Program-made: the position numbers and the translations under genes
Assembly: GCA_038212445.1 (NCBI GenBank)
Contig: JBBQUM010000005.1
Location: 1-64,000, forward strand
DNA: 64,000 bases
Origin: TMP-7 sp038212445
Lineage (GTDB): Bacteria > Acidobacteriota > Terriglobia > Bryobacterales > Bryobacteraceae
Direction of reading: 5' to 3'
Shown: one piece after another, positions 40,933 through 48,739 of the stretch
Layout of the letters: every line of letters begins with the position of its first letter
Position numbering within the stretch: the stretch's first letter is position 1
The notes under the pieces: model-generated
Database searches by the model: none
Seen by the model: only the letters and a program-made list of their open reading frames with translations
What the model was told of the DNA's origin: nothing

Positions 40933-41766
40933 TCAGTTTATATGAAAGCGCTTCAACCATTCCGACATCGCCTGAAAGTGATCGATGTGATCGGGGGCGC
41001 TGTTTCCGGCGAAGCCCATTAGCTCGAAACGGCCCGCGCGAACCTGACTGAGTTGTTGCATACCGAGGGGTCCCCAGCGCAGGACAGCCTTGCGCTTTTT
41101 GTCTAGCGACTTGACCAGATAGTCGGTGGTTTCGGTGGTGCTGGCGAAGGTTCCCGGGTAAATCTCCGAGTGTGTGATGACGATATGGCCGCGGCGGGAG
41201 AAGTCGGCAAAGGCAAGCAGATCGGCAACCTCAATAGGCCCGGTTGAGGAATTGTTCACGTAGCCGGCATGCAGGGAGTCCATCAGCAGGACGCCGTCGA
41301 TCACAGGCCAGTTGTCGTGGTTGTTGAGGATGGCGCGGACAGCGCCATAGCCCGCACTGAAGGATGTCAGCACCACCGGTTTGAACTTGGCGTGAGCGGC
41401 GGCGCGCGCTTCGTCAAGAAGTTCAGAGAAGCGTCCCGGGTCGGCAAGCGCCTTCGAGTACACGCCTGAGCCGGCGCCGATATTCACGGTGAGGACAGCG
41501 GCCTTGGACGATCGCTGACGGACGCTCCACTCGGCGAGCCAAGGAGCGCCGTGGAAGTGGATGACCAGCGGCATGGCGGTTCGCTGTTTGCCGGGCGGCA
41601 GCAGGAGCGTGCCTAGCGAGAGCGGAATCCGTGAACCGGCGACCTGGCGTTCCGGAATGCGGCGATGTTCGCGGGTAGAGTCCGTCATTGGCGACGGATT
41701 CTGAGCCGATTGGGCAAATGAGGCGCTTGCGGCGGCAGCCCACAAGAACGGAAGAATGTATTTCAA
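40933..41766 (-). CDS. Secreted alpha/beta hydrolase
   Basis: The start is TTG 41766, which preserves a signal peptide (KYILPFLWAAAASASFA). The fold shows VIHFHGAPWLAEW (oxyanion region), the nucleophile elbow LTSFSAGYGA and a late His in DHIDHFQ. Substrate is unknown; the group includes esterases and poly-ester hydrolases. The start overlaps the stop of the response regulator gene (TTGA), so the two are translated together. Confidence 0.75.
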   Translation of the reverse strand: MKYILPFLWAAAASASFAQSAQNPSPMTDSTREHRRIPERQVAGSRIPLSLGTLLLPPGKQRTAMPLVIHFHGAPWLAEWSVRQRSSKAAVLTVNIGAGSGVYSKALADPGRFSELLDEARAAAHAKFKPVVLTSFSAGYGAVRAILNNHDNWPVIDGVLLMDSLHAGYVNNSSTGPIEVADLLAFADFSRRGHIVITHSEIYPGTFASTTETTDYLVKSLDKKRKAVLRWGPLGMQQLSQVRAGRFELMGFAGNSAPDHIDHFQAMSEWLKRFHIN

Positions 41767-42158
41767 GCGGTCGTCTTCATCACAAGCGCCTTGATCAGGC
41801 CGCCGACTGCTAGGAATTCGTCGAGCGTCGGGGGCTTCTTGATATAGCAGTTGGCGCCGAGATCGGTGAGTTCCTGGCGGTCCTGGGGCGAGTCGGACGA
41901 GGTCATGATGGCTACGGGTGTCAGCTTGAACGCAGGGGTGGAGCGGATACGCGCGAGGACTTCCTTGCCGTCGACGCGAGGCAGGTTGAGATCGAGCAGC
42001 ACGAGATCAGGAGATGTAAGCGTGCCGTCATCGAGTCCCGACAGGACCTGCTCGCCGTCGCGCAACCATTGCAGGTCGAAGTTGACGCCGTGAGTGCGCA
42101 GCGCTTCCTCGATCAGGTAAACGTCGGCGGGGTTATCCTCCACGAGCAAAATCCTCAT
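41763..42158 (-). CDS. Single-domain response regulator (Rcp1/CheY-like)
   Basis: The receiver domain fills the whole protein: LLVEDNPADVYLIEEAL at the start, Asp56 in LVLLDLNLPRVDGKEVL as the phospho-acceptor, an IMTSSDSPQD loop and Lys108 in YIKKP. The NPADV-x-L pattern is typical of Rcp1-type regulators paired with bacteriophytochrome-like kinases. No kinase is adjacent. A GTG at 42182 could extend it by eight residues. It overlaps the hydrolase gene by four bases, an unexpected pairing. Confidence 0.85.
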   Translation of the reverse strand: MRILLVEDNPADVYLIEEALRTHGVNFDLQWLRDGEQVLSGLDDGTLTSPDLVLLDLNLPRVDGKEVLARIRSTPAFKLTPVAIMTSSDSPQDRQELTDLGANCYIKKPPTLDEFLAVGGLIKALVMKTTA

Positions 42159-42325
42159 GGGCGTTTCATCCACGAGTTTCACTGTAGCCGATCCAACTCA
42201 TCCACACAACTGCGCAAAAATAAACCTCCCGAATCGAAATCCGAAGCGGCGGTCTCTACGTAATACGATTTGAAAGAACGTGCTACGGTAGCGATTTGCC
42301 GGCCACACGCCCTGGGAGACTCTTT

Positions 42326-44614
42326 ATGATAGCCGCAACGTGTCGCACCCTAATCCTCTTCATTGCAGGGGTGGTCTCCTGTGTGGCGCAGACGACGTTA
42401 TCGGGCAAAATCGTCGATCCTCAGGGGAAGGCTGTACCGCAAGCCTCCGTCGTGCTGCTCTTTTCGAACGATATCGAGGCGATGAAAACGAGAAGCTCCG
42501 ACACGGGAGAATACATCTTTCTGAACGTACCGGCGGGCACCTATGTCGTCGCTGCCACCGCCCCTGGTCTGCGAACGATCCGCGAGAACATCACCATCAA
42601 GTCCGGTGACGCGGCGAGGGCCGATTTGCAATTTGAGGCGCTCGAAGCCCGCCATGACAGCATCGTCATCTCGGCGAAGTCGATTGAGCCTTCCGTCGAT
42701 CTTCGGAACGCAGAGGTCTTCGAGAAGACGCTGTTCACCCGTGACGATCAGGTGTTCCAGCAACTCAATGCAGGCATCAACGCGGGTCAGCATGAGGGCG
42801 GCGGAAAGTCGCTCGAGATCCGGCGGTTTGGATTCAACCTGGATCATGGCGGCGTGAACGGCGGACTTAAGGTGTTGGTGGACGACGTTCAGCTGAATCA
42901 AGGAACGCAGGGTCACGGCCAGGGATATCTGGGCGCGATGAAGGCGTTGAGTCCGGAATTGATTCAGGAAGTCACCGTTATCAACGGGCCGTTCAGTGCG
43001 CAGTATGGCGACTTTAGCGGCCTGGGCGTAGTGCACATCCGTCAGCGGGAGTCTCTGCCCGACGAATTCACGGCGCGTCTGGGGGGCGGCAATTTCGACA
43101 CGGGACGAGCCTTTCTGGCCTACAGTCCAAACGCGCAGAAGGTGGATTCCTACCTGGCATATGAAGGCTCGTACAGCGACGGTCCTTTCATCAGTCCCGG
43201 CAAGTACCGGCGGGATAATGTGAACGCCAACTACACGCGGACGCTCGATGACACGCAGAAACTCGGCTTCCGTTTCATTTTCGGCCGCAACAACTTCGAC
43301 TCTTCGGGACAGATTCCGCTCGACCTGGTGGACGCGGGCTTGCTCGACCGCTTTGGCTATGTCGACCCCTCCGACGGGGGTCGCGTGAAACTCGGAACGT
43401 TGTCGGCATACTACAGCAAGGCCTTTGCCAATGGCGACAGCCTGAAGGTGGATGGCTTCGTGAGCCGCTCGCTGTTCGACCTGTATTCAAACTTCACGTT
43501 CTTTCTGAACGACCCGATTCACGGCGACGCCTTTCAGCAGCACGATTCACGGCTTCAGCAGGGAACGAACGCCCAGTATCAACACACGCATCACATCGGT
43601 GGCCTGACGGCGTCGTTCACCGCGGGGGCGAACTTTCACGACAATCAGATCAACGTGGGCCTGTATCCGCGCGAGGGGCGCGACCCCACCGGTGTGACGA
43701 CGCGTGCTCACGCCCATGTGACCAATGAAGCAGGTTATGTTTCAGAGACTGTGAGCATGTGGAACGGCCGGTTGATTCTTGGCGCGGGACTGCGATTCGA
43801 TGAATTCCGTTATGGCGTCGAGGACCGTGTGAATCCAGAGGCGAGCGGCGTGCAGTACGCCGGACGCTGGCAGGGCAAGGGGAGTGCGGCGCTAACGCCT
43901 GTCCGCTCAATCCCGTTGACGTTCACAGTGAACTACGGCCGCGGTATTAATAGCGTTGACGCGCGTGGCGTGGTGCAGCGACCGGATCAGCCCAGGCTCG
44001 CCACTACGGATTTCTATCAATTCGGCGCGGCGTCCAATCACGGCCGGTTCGGTCTGAGCGCAGACGTCTTTCTGATTGATCATTCGAACGAGCAGGTCTA
44101 CATTCCCGACGATGGCAGTTTTGAATTCAAGGGGCCCAGCCGGTCGTATGGCTACGAAACCAAGGCCTCGGTTCAGTTGACTCATCAACTGTCATTGAAC
44201 GGCGGACTGACGAAGATCGGGAATTCGTTCTTCAAGGGCGGAGATCATCGTGTGTATGTCGACAGCGCTCCACATTTTGTGGCCAACGCCGCGTTGACGA
44301 TGGCGGCGTGGCACGGCTGGAGCGGTTCGCTACGGATGCGTGCCATCAACCACTACCGTCTGGATGGCGACGATCCCTCGATCACGGCGTCGGGTCACAC
44401 AGTCCTCGATTTTGGCGTCGCAAAACAGGTAAGTCACAGAGTCGAGTTGAACCTCAGCCTCGACAATCTGACGAACCGGGATTATTACGAGACACAGAAC
44501 TACTTCGAGTCGCGAGTAACGCCGCTCGCGCCAGTGATCGCGCGCATTCATGCCACTCCGGCGTACCCGCTAACCGCGATCGTTGGGATCACGATGCACT
44601 TCGGCGGCAAATAG
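42326..44614 (+). CDS. TonB-dependent receptor with carboxypeptidase-regulatory domain
   Basis: The 762-residue outer-membrane protein starts at ATG 42326, preceded by GGGAGA, with a signal peptide (TLILFIAGVVSCVA). Residues 20-100 form a carboxypeptidase-regulatory-like domain (LSGKIVDPQGKAVPQASVVL). A plug domain follows (LEIRRFGFNLDHGGVNGGLK; FSAQYGDFSGLG) and then a 22-strand-type barrel with alternating aromatic motifs, ending in ITMHFGG(K). The shape matches Oar-like/CirA-like receptors. Ligand unknown; no partner lipoprotein is adjacent. The nearest TonB-like protein is at 17548-18588. Confidence 0.88.
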   Translation: MIAATCRTLILFIAGVVSCVAQTTLSGKIVDPQGKAVPQASVVLLFSNDIEAMKTRSSDTGEYIFLNVPAGTYVVAATAPGLRTIRENITIKSGDAARADLQFEALEARHDSIVISAKSIEPSVDLRNAEVFEKTLFTRDDQVFQQLNAGINAGQHEGGGKSLEIRRFGFNLDHGGVNGGLKVLVDDVQLNQGTQGHGQGYLGAMKALSPELIQEVTVINGPFSAQYGDFSGLGVVHIRQRESLPDEFTARLGGGNFDTGRAFLAYSPNAQKVDSYLAYEGSYSDGPFISPGKYRRDNVNANYTRTLDDTQKLGFRFIFGRNNFDSSGQIPLDLVDAGLLDRFGYVDPSDGGRVKLGTLSAYYSKAFANGDSLKVDGFVSRSLFDLYSNFTFFLNDPIHGDAFQQHDSRLQQGTNAQYQHTHHIGGLTASFTAGANFHDNQINVGLYPREGRDPTGVTTRAHAHVTNEAGYVSETVSMWNGRLILGAGLRFDEFRYGVEDRVNPEASGVQYAGRWQGKGSAALTPVRSIPLTFTVNYGRGINSVDARGVVQRPDQPRLATTDFYQFGAASNHGRFGLSADVFLIDHSNEQVYIPDDGSFEFKGPSRSYGYETKASVQLTHQLSLNGGLTKIGNSFFKGGDHRVYVDSAPHFVANAALTMAAWHGWSGSLRMRAINHYRLDGDDPSITASGHTVLDFGVAKQVSHRVELNLSLDNLTNRDYYETQNYFESRVTPLAPVIARIHATPAYPLTAIVGITMHFGGK

Positions 44615-44618
44615 ACGG

Positions 44619-45584
44619 TTAGCGATTTTCCCAGACGTAAGCAGCAAAATTCCGCGTCGTCGTGAATCCGATGCGGCGGTAGAGATCCACCGCTGACGTG
44701 TTCGCGGCGGTGACGGTGAGACTCGTTCGCGTACAGTCGTGTGCCGCGAGCGACTGCAGGGCTAGCCGCATGAGTGCGTAGCCGGCGCCCGAGGTGCGCA
44801 GTTCAGGCACGACGCAGATCTGGGTGATGTGCCCAACCCCGGGACTCACGATACTGCTCAGGCAAACGCCCAGTATCTGACGGCGTGCGCGATCAACCGC
44901 GACATAAGAAGCGGGTTGGAAGAAGCTGCCGCAACCGGGATATTGCACAATGTTGAGCAGGAAGCGACGGGCGCCGGCGGGCGAACGATACTGGTCGTTG
45001 ATGCGGCTGTCGATGTGGCCGTTGTAGGCAGCGGCGATAACGCGAGCGGCTTCGTCCTGATCTGCGTCGGCCCACGGTTCGATTCGGAACAGTGGAGTGG
45101 GCCGCTCGGGTAGCCGCCGGACACCGCTGAGTTCGATCTCCATGAAGTTGCGCGCGAAGACCGCGACGTGGTCGGGCAGCGGCAACGTCCTCGATAGTGG
45201 CTGTCCAATCATCATCAGTTGAGATTCCACGCGATGAACGCCGGGGACCATGAAGAGTGCATCGAGCGCGGCACCGAGCAGCATATTCTCTGCTTCGTTG
45301 GTGCGGTAGCTGTCGATCACATAGAGGTCGCCCAGGAGCCCCTTGCGCTCTTCGCACACGTAATACACGTAGCCGATGACATGGTTGCCCTGCGTGAGCG
45401 CGAAACCGGAAAGAGCCTGCATCTCAACGAAACGCCTGACCAACTCCACAGAGGGTCCAAAGTCCCAATGGAGGCGTCTTTCCCACGACGTTACTTCTTC
45501 GTTTAATAACGCGTCGAGGTCCGTCGCACGGAGGTGGCGTAAATCCGTGAGACGCGGGTGGGGGATTTCGGACAGCGCCGCCAT
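44619..45584 (-). CDS. Tandem GNAT acetyltransferase
   Basis: The 321-residue protein contains two GNAT-like halves. The C-terminal one is clear: GVGHITQICVVPELRTSGAGYALMRLALQSL, with the acetyl-CoA-binding R-x-x-G-x-G/A pattern, and LTVTAANTSAVDLYRRIGF. The N-terminal half has a looser version (GLLGDLYVIDSYRTNEAENM). Tandem GNAT proteins include MshD-like enzymes, but the substrate cannot be read. It converges on the TonB receptor gene, four bases apart. Confidence 0.85.
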   Translation of the reverse strand: MAALSEIPHPRLTDLRHLRATDLDALLNEEVTSWERRLHWDFGPSVELVRRFVEMQALSGFALTQGNHVIGYVYYVCEERKGLLGDLYVIDSYRTNEAENMLLGAALDALFMVPGVHRVESQLMMIGQPLSRTLPLPDHVAVFARNFMEIELSGVRRLPERPTPLFRIEPWADADQDEAARVIAAAYNGHIDSRINDQYRSPAGARRFLLNIVQYPGCGSFFQPASYVAVDRARRQILGVCLSSIVSPGVGHITQICVVPELRTSGAGYALMRLALQSLAAHDCTRTSLTVTAANTSAVDLYRRIGFTTTRNFAAYVWENR

Positions 45585-45690
45585 ACGCGAATTATAAGCT
45601 GCCGGCCGATGCTACGTGGAACAACTGCGATTGAAATATTTGACTTGAGAACGCGTCTAAGTAACGACGGAGGCCGAGAGGAGAGAAATA

Positions 45691-46083
45691 ATGCGAAAGA
45701 AATTGTGGATCGCGTGTCTGGCCGCTGCTGCATTCAGCTTGACCGGAGCGATGGCCCAAGAGCCCAAGCCCGACAACACCAAGGTCAACAAGCAGGATCG
45801 GATGGCGGGTGCGGTAACAGCGGATCAGGCGAAGAACAACAAATCTGATACCAGGCTGGCCCAGCAAATTCGAAAAGCGATCGTCAAAGACAAGGGTCTT
45901 TCAACATACGCGCACAACGTGAAAGTAGTTGTGCAAAACGGCGCGGTGACCTTGAGAGGGCCGGTACGAAGCGACGACGAGAAGCGGGCAGTGGAAGCGA
46001 AGGCAACTTCGGTGGCCGGGTCCGCGACGGTTACTAACGAGCTGACGATTGCCGAATCAGCAGATCGAGCAAAGAGCAAATAG
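45691..46083 (+). CDS. BON-domain secreted protein
   Basis: A signal peptide (LWIACLAAAAFSLTGAMA) precedes a charged linker and a C-terminal BON domain (RLAQQIRKAIVKDKGLSTYA ... VQNGAVTLRGPVRSDDEKR). BON domains bind phospholipid and occur in osmotic-shock and envelope-stress proteins such as OsmY. The ribosome site GGAGAG is good. It is followed after nine bases by a stress-protein-like gene, so the two form a probable stress operon. Confidence 0.9.
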   Translation: MRKKLWIACLAAAAFSLTGAMAQEPKPDNTKVNKQDRMAGAVTADQAKNNKSDTRLAQQIRKAIVKDKGLSTYAHNVKVVVQNGAVTLRGPVRSDDEKRAVEAKATSVAGSATVTNELTIAESADRAKSK

Positions 46084-46092
46084 GAAGGATTT

Positions 46093-46650
46093 ATGGCTGG
46101 AAAAAACACTTCAGTTTACGGAATTTTCACGAGGCGCACCGCGCTCGAGAGTGCTGTTGATGCTCTGAAGGCAGACGGGTTTCGAAACACGGACATCTCA
46201 GTCCTTTTGCCGGATAACGAAGGCACCAAGGATTTTGCCCACGAGAAGAATACGAAGGCTCCCGAGGGTACCGCGATTGGTGCGGGAACTGGCGCCGTGT
46301 TAGGCGGAACGCTAGGCTGGCTTGCCGGTATCGGCGCGCTGGCGATCCCAGGGCTTGGGCCATTCATCGCGGCTGGACCGATTATGGGTCTACTGAGTGG
46401 ACTGGGCGCAGGCGGCGCCATCGGCGGCTTGAGCGGCGGGTTGATCGGGATGGGAATCCCTGAGTATGAAGCGAAGCGCTATGAGGGTCGCATCAAAGAA
46501 GGCGGCGCGCTGCTCTCGGTTCACTGCGACAACTCAGACTGGGTGAAACGCGCCAAGGCAGTCCTGGAGAAGACTGGCGGACACGATGTTGCTTCCGCTG
46601 GTGAGGCGAGCGCCGACTACGCCGAAAGCGATAAGCCGCGAACTCGTTAA
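46093..46650 (+). CDS. General-stress-protein-like membrane protein with glycine-rich core
   Basis: Residues 5-55 (YGIFTRRTALESAVDALKADGF ... ISVLLPD) resemble the YflT/17M general stress domain. A hydrophobic glycine/alanine-rich middle (65-125, TAIGAGTGAVLGGTLGWLAG ... GGAIGGLSGGLIGMG) looks like a glycine-zipper membrane segment. A soluble tail (YEGRIKEGGALLSVHCDN) follows. Similar proteins are linked to osmotic or oxidative stress. The ribosome site AGGAAGGA precedes ATG 46093. Confidence 0.8.
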   Translation: MAGKNTSVYGIFTRRTALESAVDALKADGFRNTDISVLLPDNEGTKDFAHEKNTKAPEGTAIGAGTGAVLGGTLGWLAGIGALAIPGLGPFIAAGPIMGLLSGLGAGGAIGGLSGGLIGMGIPEYEAKRYEGRIKEGGALLSVHCDNSDWVKRAKAVLEKTGGHDVASAGEASADYAESDKPRTR

Positions 46651-46693
46651 GCGTCTGATGGAAGAGAGCGGCGCCCATCGGAGAGCGCCGCTC

Positions 46694-47398
46694 TCATTGA
46701 CTTGGTTTCCTGAAATGCGCTGGGTCGAACTTCAGATTGATCTCCGCGCTCTCCAAAATGATGATTTGTTTCTCATCGAACCCCTCGGTCTGCGAGTCAA
46801 TGCGAAAGGCGACCGCAATACCGTCGACGCTCCGATAATCGGAGAACACTGACGCGACCCGCACCTCTTTGTCCCCGATGTTGATCTTTCCTTCCCACTT
46901 GGTTTCGAGAAAAGTCTTTGCGTCAATGTAATCTGTTCGCTCCACGCCATTCTTTTGCAGAACCGCGAGCTTGAAATGTTTCCGTCCCCCGATTTCCGCC
47001 GTGCCTGCCAGCTCGATGGTGGTTCCCTTGGCAGCGTAATCAAGAAGCGGACCATCCAGGTCGGCACTGTTTGTCAGGTTGCGGATGTCGGCGGCCTCGA
47101 GTTCTTTACCTGGGTTCCTGCCGGCAACCACCCAGCCGTGCACGCCGTCGCTCATGCGGGTGACCGTCTCATTGCCGAAGTTGAATTCTTCCCGAATGGA
47201 GGCGGGCCGTTGAATTTCGACCTGGAGCGATCCCTTATCGGCGCCGCTCGTGATTGTTCCTTTCAGTCTCTGCGACTGCATTGCGCGGAGCTTATCCGCT
47301 CCGCCGCGGGCCGCCAGGGAAAGGTTAACGATTTCATCCAACGTCTGCGCATTTGCCGCAAGAACGGAAGCCAGCACGATTAAGAGAAGTCGAGGCAT
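46694..47398 (-). CDS. LolA-like outer-membrane lipoprotein-sorting-type protein
   Basis: The 234-residue protein has a signal peptide (LLLIVLASVLAANA), then TLDEIVNLSLAARGGADKLRAMQSQRLKGT, the familiar start of acidobacterial LolA-like proteins, and a beta-rich body (YIDAKTFLETKWEGKINIGD ... VASVFSDYRSVDGIAVAF). It probably binds a lipid or hydrophobic ligand in the periplasm. Specific role unknown. It is the last gene of the minus-strand group that also holds the peptidase-like and OPT genes, 12 bases downstream of the former. Confidence 0.82.
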   Translation of the reverse strand: MPRLLLIVLASVLAANAQTLDEIVNLSLAARGGADKLRAMQSQRLKGTITSGADKGSLQVEIQRPASIREEFNFGNETVTRMSDGVHGWVVAGRNPGKELEAADIRNLTNSADLDGPLLDYAAKGTTIELAGTAEIGGRKHFKLAVLQKNGVERTDYIDAKTFLETKWEGKINIGDKEVRVASVFSDYRSVDGIAVAFRIDSQTEGFDEKQIIILESAEINLKFDPAHFRKPSQ

Positions 47399-47410
47399 TT
47401 GAGAAATATT

Positions 47411-48739
47411 CTACTTGGCGGCTTGAGTTGCCGCCTCGACGGTGGTAATGTCCACCAGGCCGAGGCAGCCGAACAATGCCGGAATGATCCTCTCGGCCGG
47501 ATATTGACGCCGCAATTCAGCCACGCGCCGGGTGCCCGCGCGGTAGGCCGGAAGGTACATTCTTCCCAGCAGCGGATGGCGTCCCCAAGCACCGGATAGC
47601 TTGCCTGCACGCTCCTCGGAAACCAGGAACTCGCGCCGCAGGGTGACGGCCACTTCTTCCTGCGGGCGCCGCTCACCCCAGGTGAGGTAGGACGACTGAT
47701 TCTTGGCGTCGTCCTGGAGTAGCGCCAGCAGCAGACCGATCTGCATATCCTCGTCAGGTAGTTGATCCACAGCGGTCACGTTGTGGGCCATGAGGAGCGC
47801 GTTATTCGCGATCCCCTCGAAGAGCGTCGCGGCACGGGTGTTCATGGTAAGCACGGATGCTTCAAAGCCTGCCAGTCCTCGCGCGTATAGATTTTGCAGA
47901 TACGCGAACGTGGTGACATGCCCCGGCACTACTTCGTGACTGACGAGTTGCAAAAACTCCGGAAGCGAAATTTCAAGAGAAGCGTTGATCTCGTAGGTGG
48001 CTTCATACTCGGGGCTGCCGTCTGTTTTTCGCGCACGCCCGAGATAGTTCATCGATCCTGAGAACCAGGCGTCTTTAATCGCCAGAAACTGTATGTTGGC
48101 GCGAGGGACGGCATGCAGCGGTTGGGGAAGGTGGGGAACGACATTCCGTGCACTGAGCGCATCGTACATCGCGATCACTGCGGCGCCGAGCATGGAGACA
48201 GAAGCCATCGGAGCGTTGCGAGCCTTACGCCACGCGGCTACCGCATCGAGCAAGTCTCCCGGGTAGCCGGCTTTTGACAACAATTCGGCAACGCGCTCGC
48301 GTTTCGCAATGGGGTTGGAGGGTTCAGGATCTCCGCCGGTGGACGCCCGAACGCAGCGGGAATATTCGACGGCCGGACCGTCGCCGAGCAACTCCATCGC
48401 AAGATCCCACATCACCTCGAAGCATTGCGCGAGGCCGGCGATGTAGTCGGCGCGAAGTCCGCTGGCGCCGGATTGAGCTTGAAGAGAGCGGATGGCTCCA
48501 AGGATGTCGACGTCCTGCAGATATTCCTTGATGGCCTGCCGGTCAGGCTGCTTGGCGCCCACGCCTCCGGACTCGCGAACTTGGGCCGCGGCCCGGTGGG
48601 TGTAGGCGGAAGGAAGCGGTTCGTCGGAGAACCAGGAGTCCGCGATGAAGCGCCCCGTGCCGGACGCACACATGACGTCCCCGCCCCACAGTGTGTCAAT
48701 ACCGAGGATTGCTGTTCCTACTGTTTCTGGGTAGGTCAT
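47411..48739 (-). CDS. Putative zinc peptidase with HEVVPGH motif (DUF885-like)
   Basis: The 442-residue protein without signal peptide is mostly helical. SHEVVPGHVTT (residues 267-277) matches the HExxPGH zinc motif of DUF885-type peptidases, and Glu308 in TLFEGIANNALL stands where that family has its third zinc ligand (F.EGWA.Y). I know no closer family. Its start overlaps the stop of the oligopeptide transporter gene by four bases, so cytoplasmic cleavage of imported peptides is a reasonable inference. Peptidase activity is not proven. Confidence 0.65.
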   Translation of the reverse strand: MTYPETVGTAILGIDTLWGGDVMCASGTGRFIADSWFSDEPLPSAYTHRAAAQVRESGGVGAKQPDRQAIKEYLQDVDILGAIRSLQAQSGASGLRADYIAGLAQCFEVMWDLAMELLGDGPAVEYSRCVRASTGGDPEPSNPIAKRERVAELLSKAGYPGDLLDAVAAWRKARNAPMASVSMLGAAVIAMYDALSARNVVPHLPQPLHAVPRANIQFLAIKDAWFSGSMNYLGRARKTDGSPEYEATYEINASLEISLPEFLQLVSHEVVPGHVTTFAYLQNLYARGLAGFEASVLTMNTRAATLFEGIANNALLMAHNVTAVDQLPDEDMQIGLLLALLQDDAKNQSSYLTWGERRPQEEVAVTLRREFLVSEERAGKLSGAWGRHPLLGRMYLPAYRAGTRRVAELRRQYPAERIIPALFGCLGLVDITTVEAATQAAK

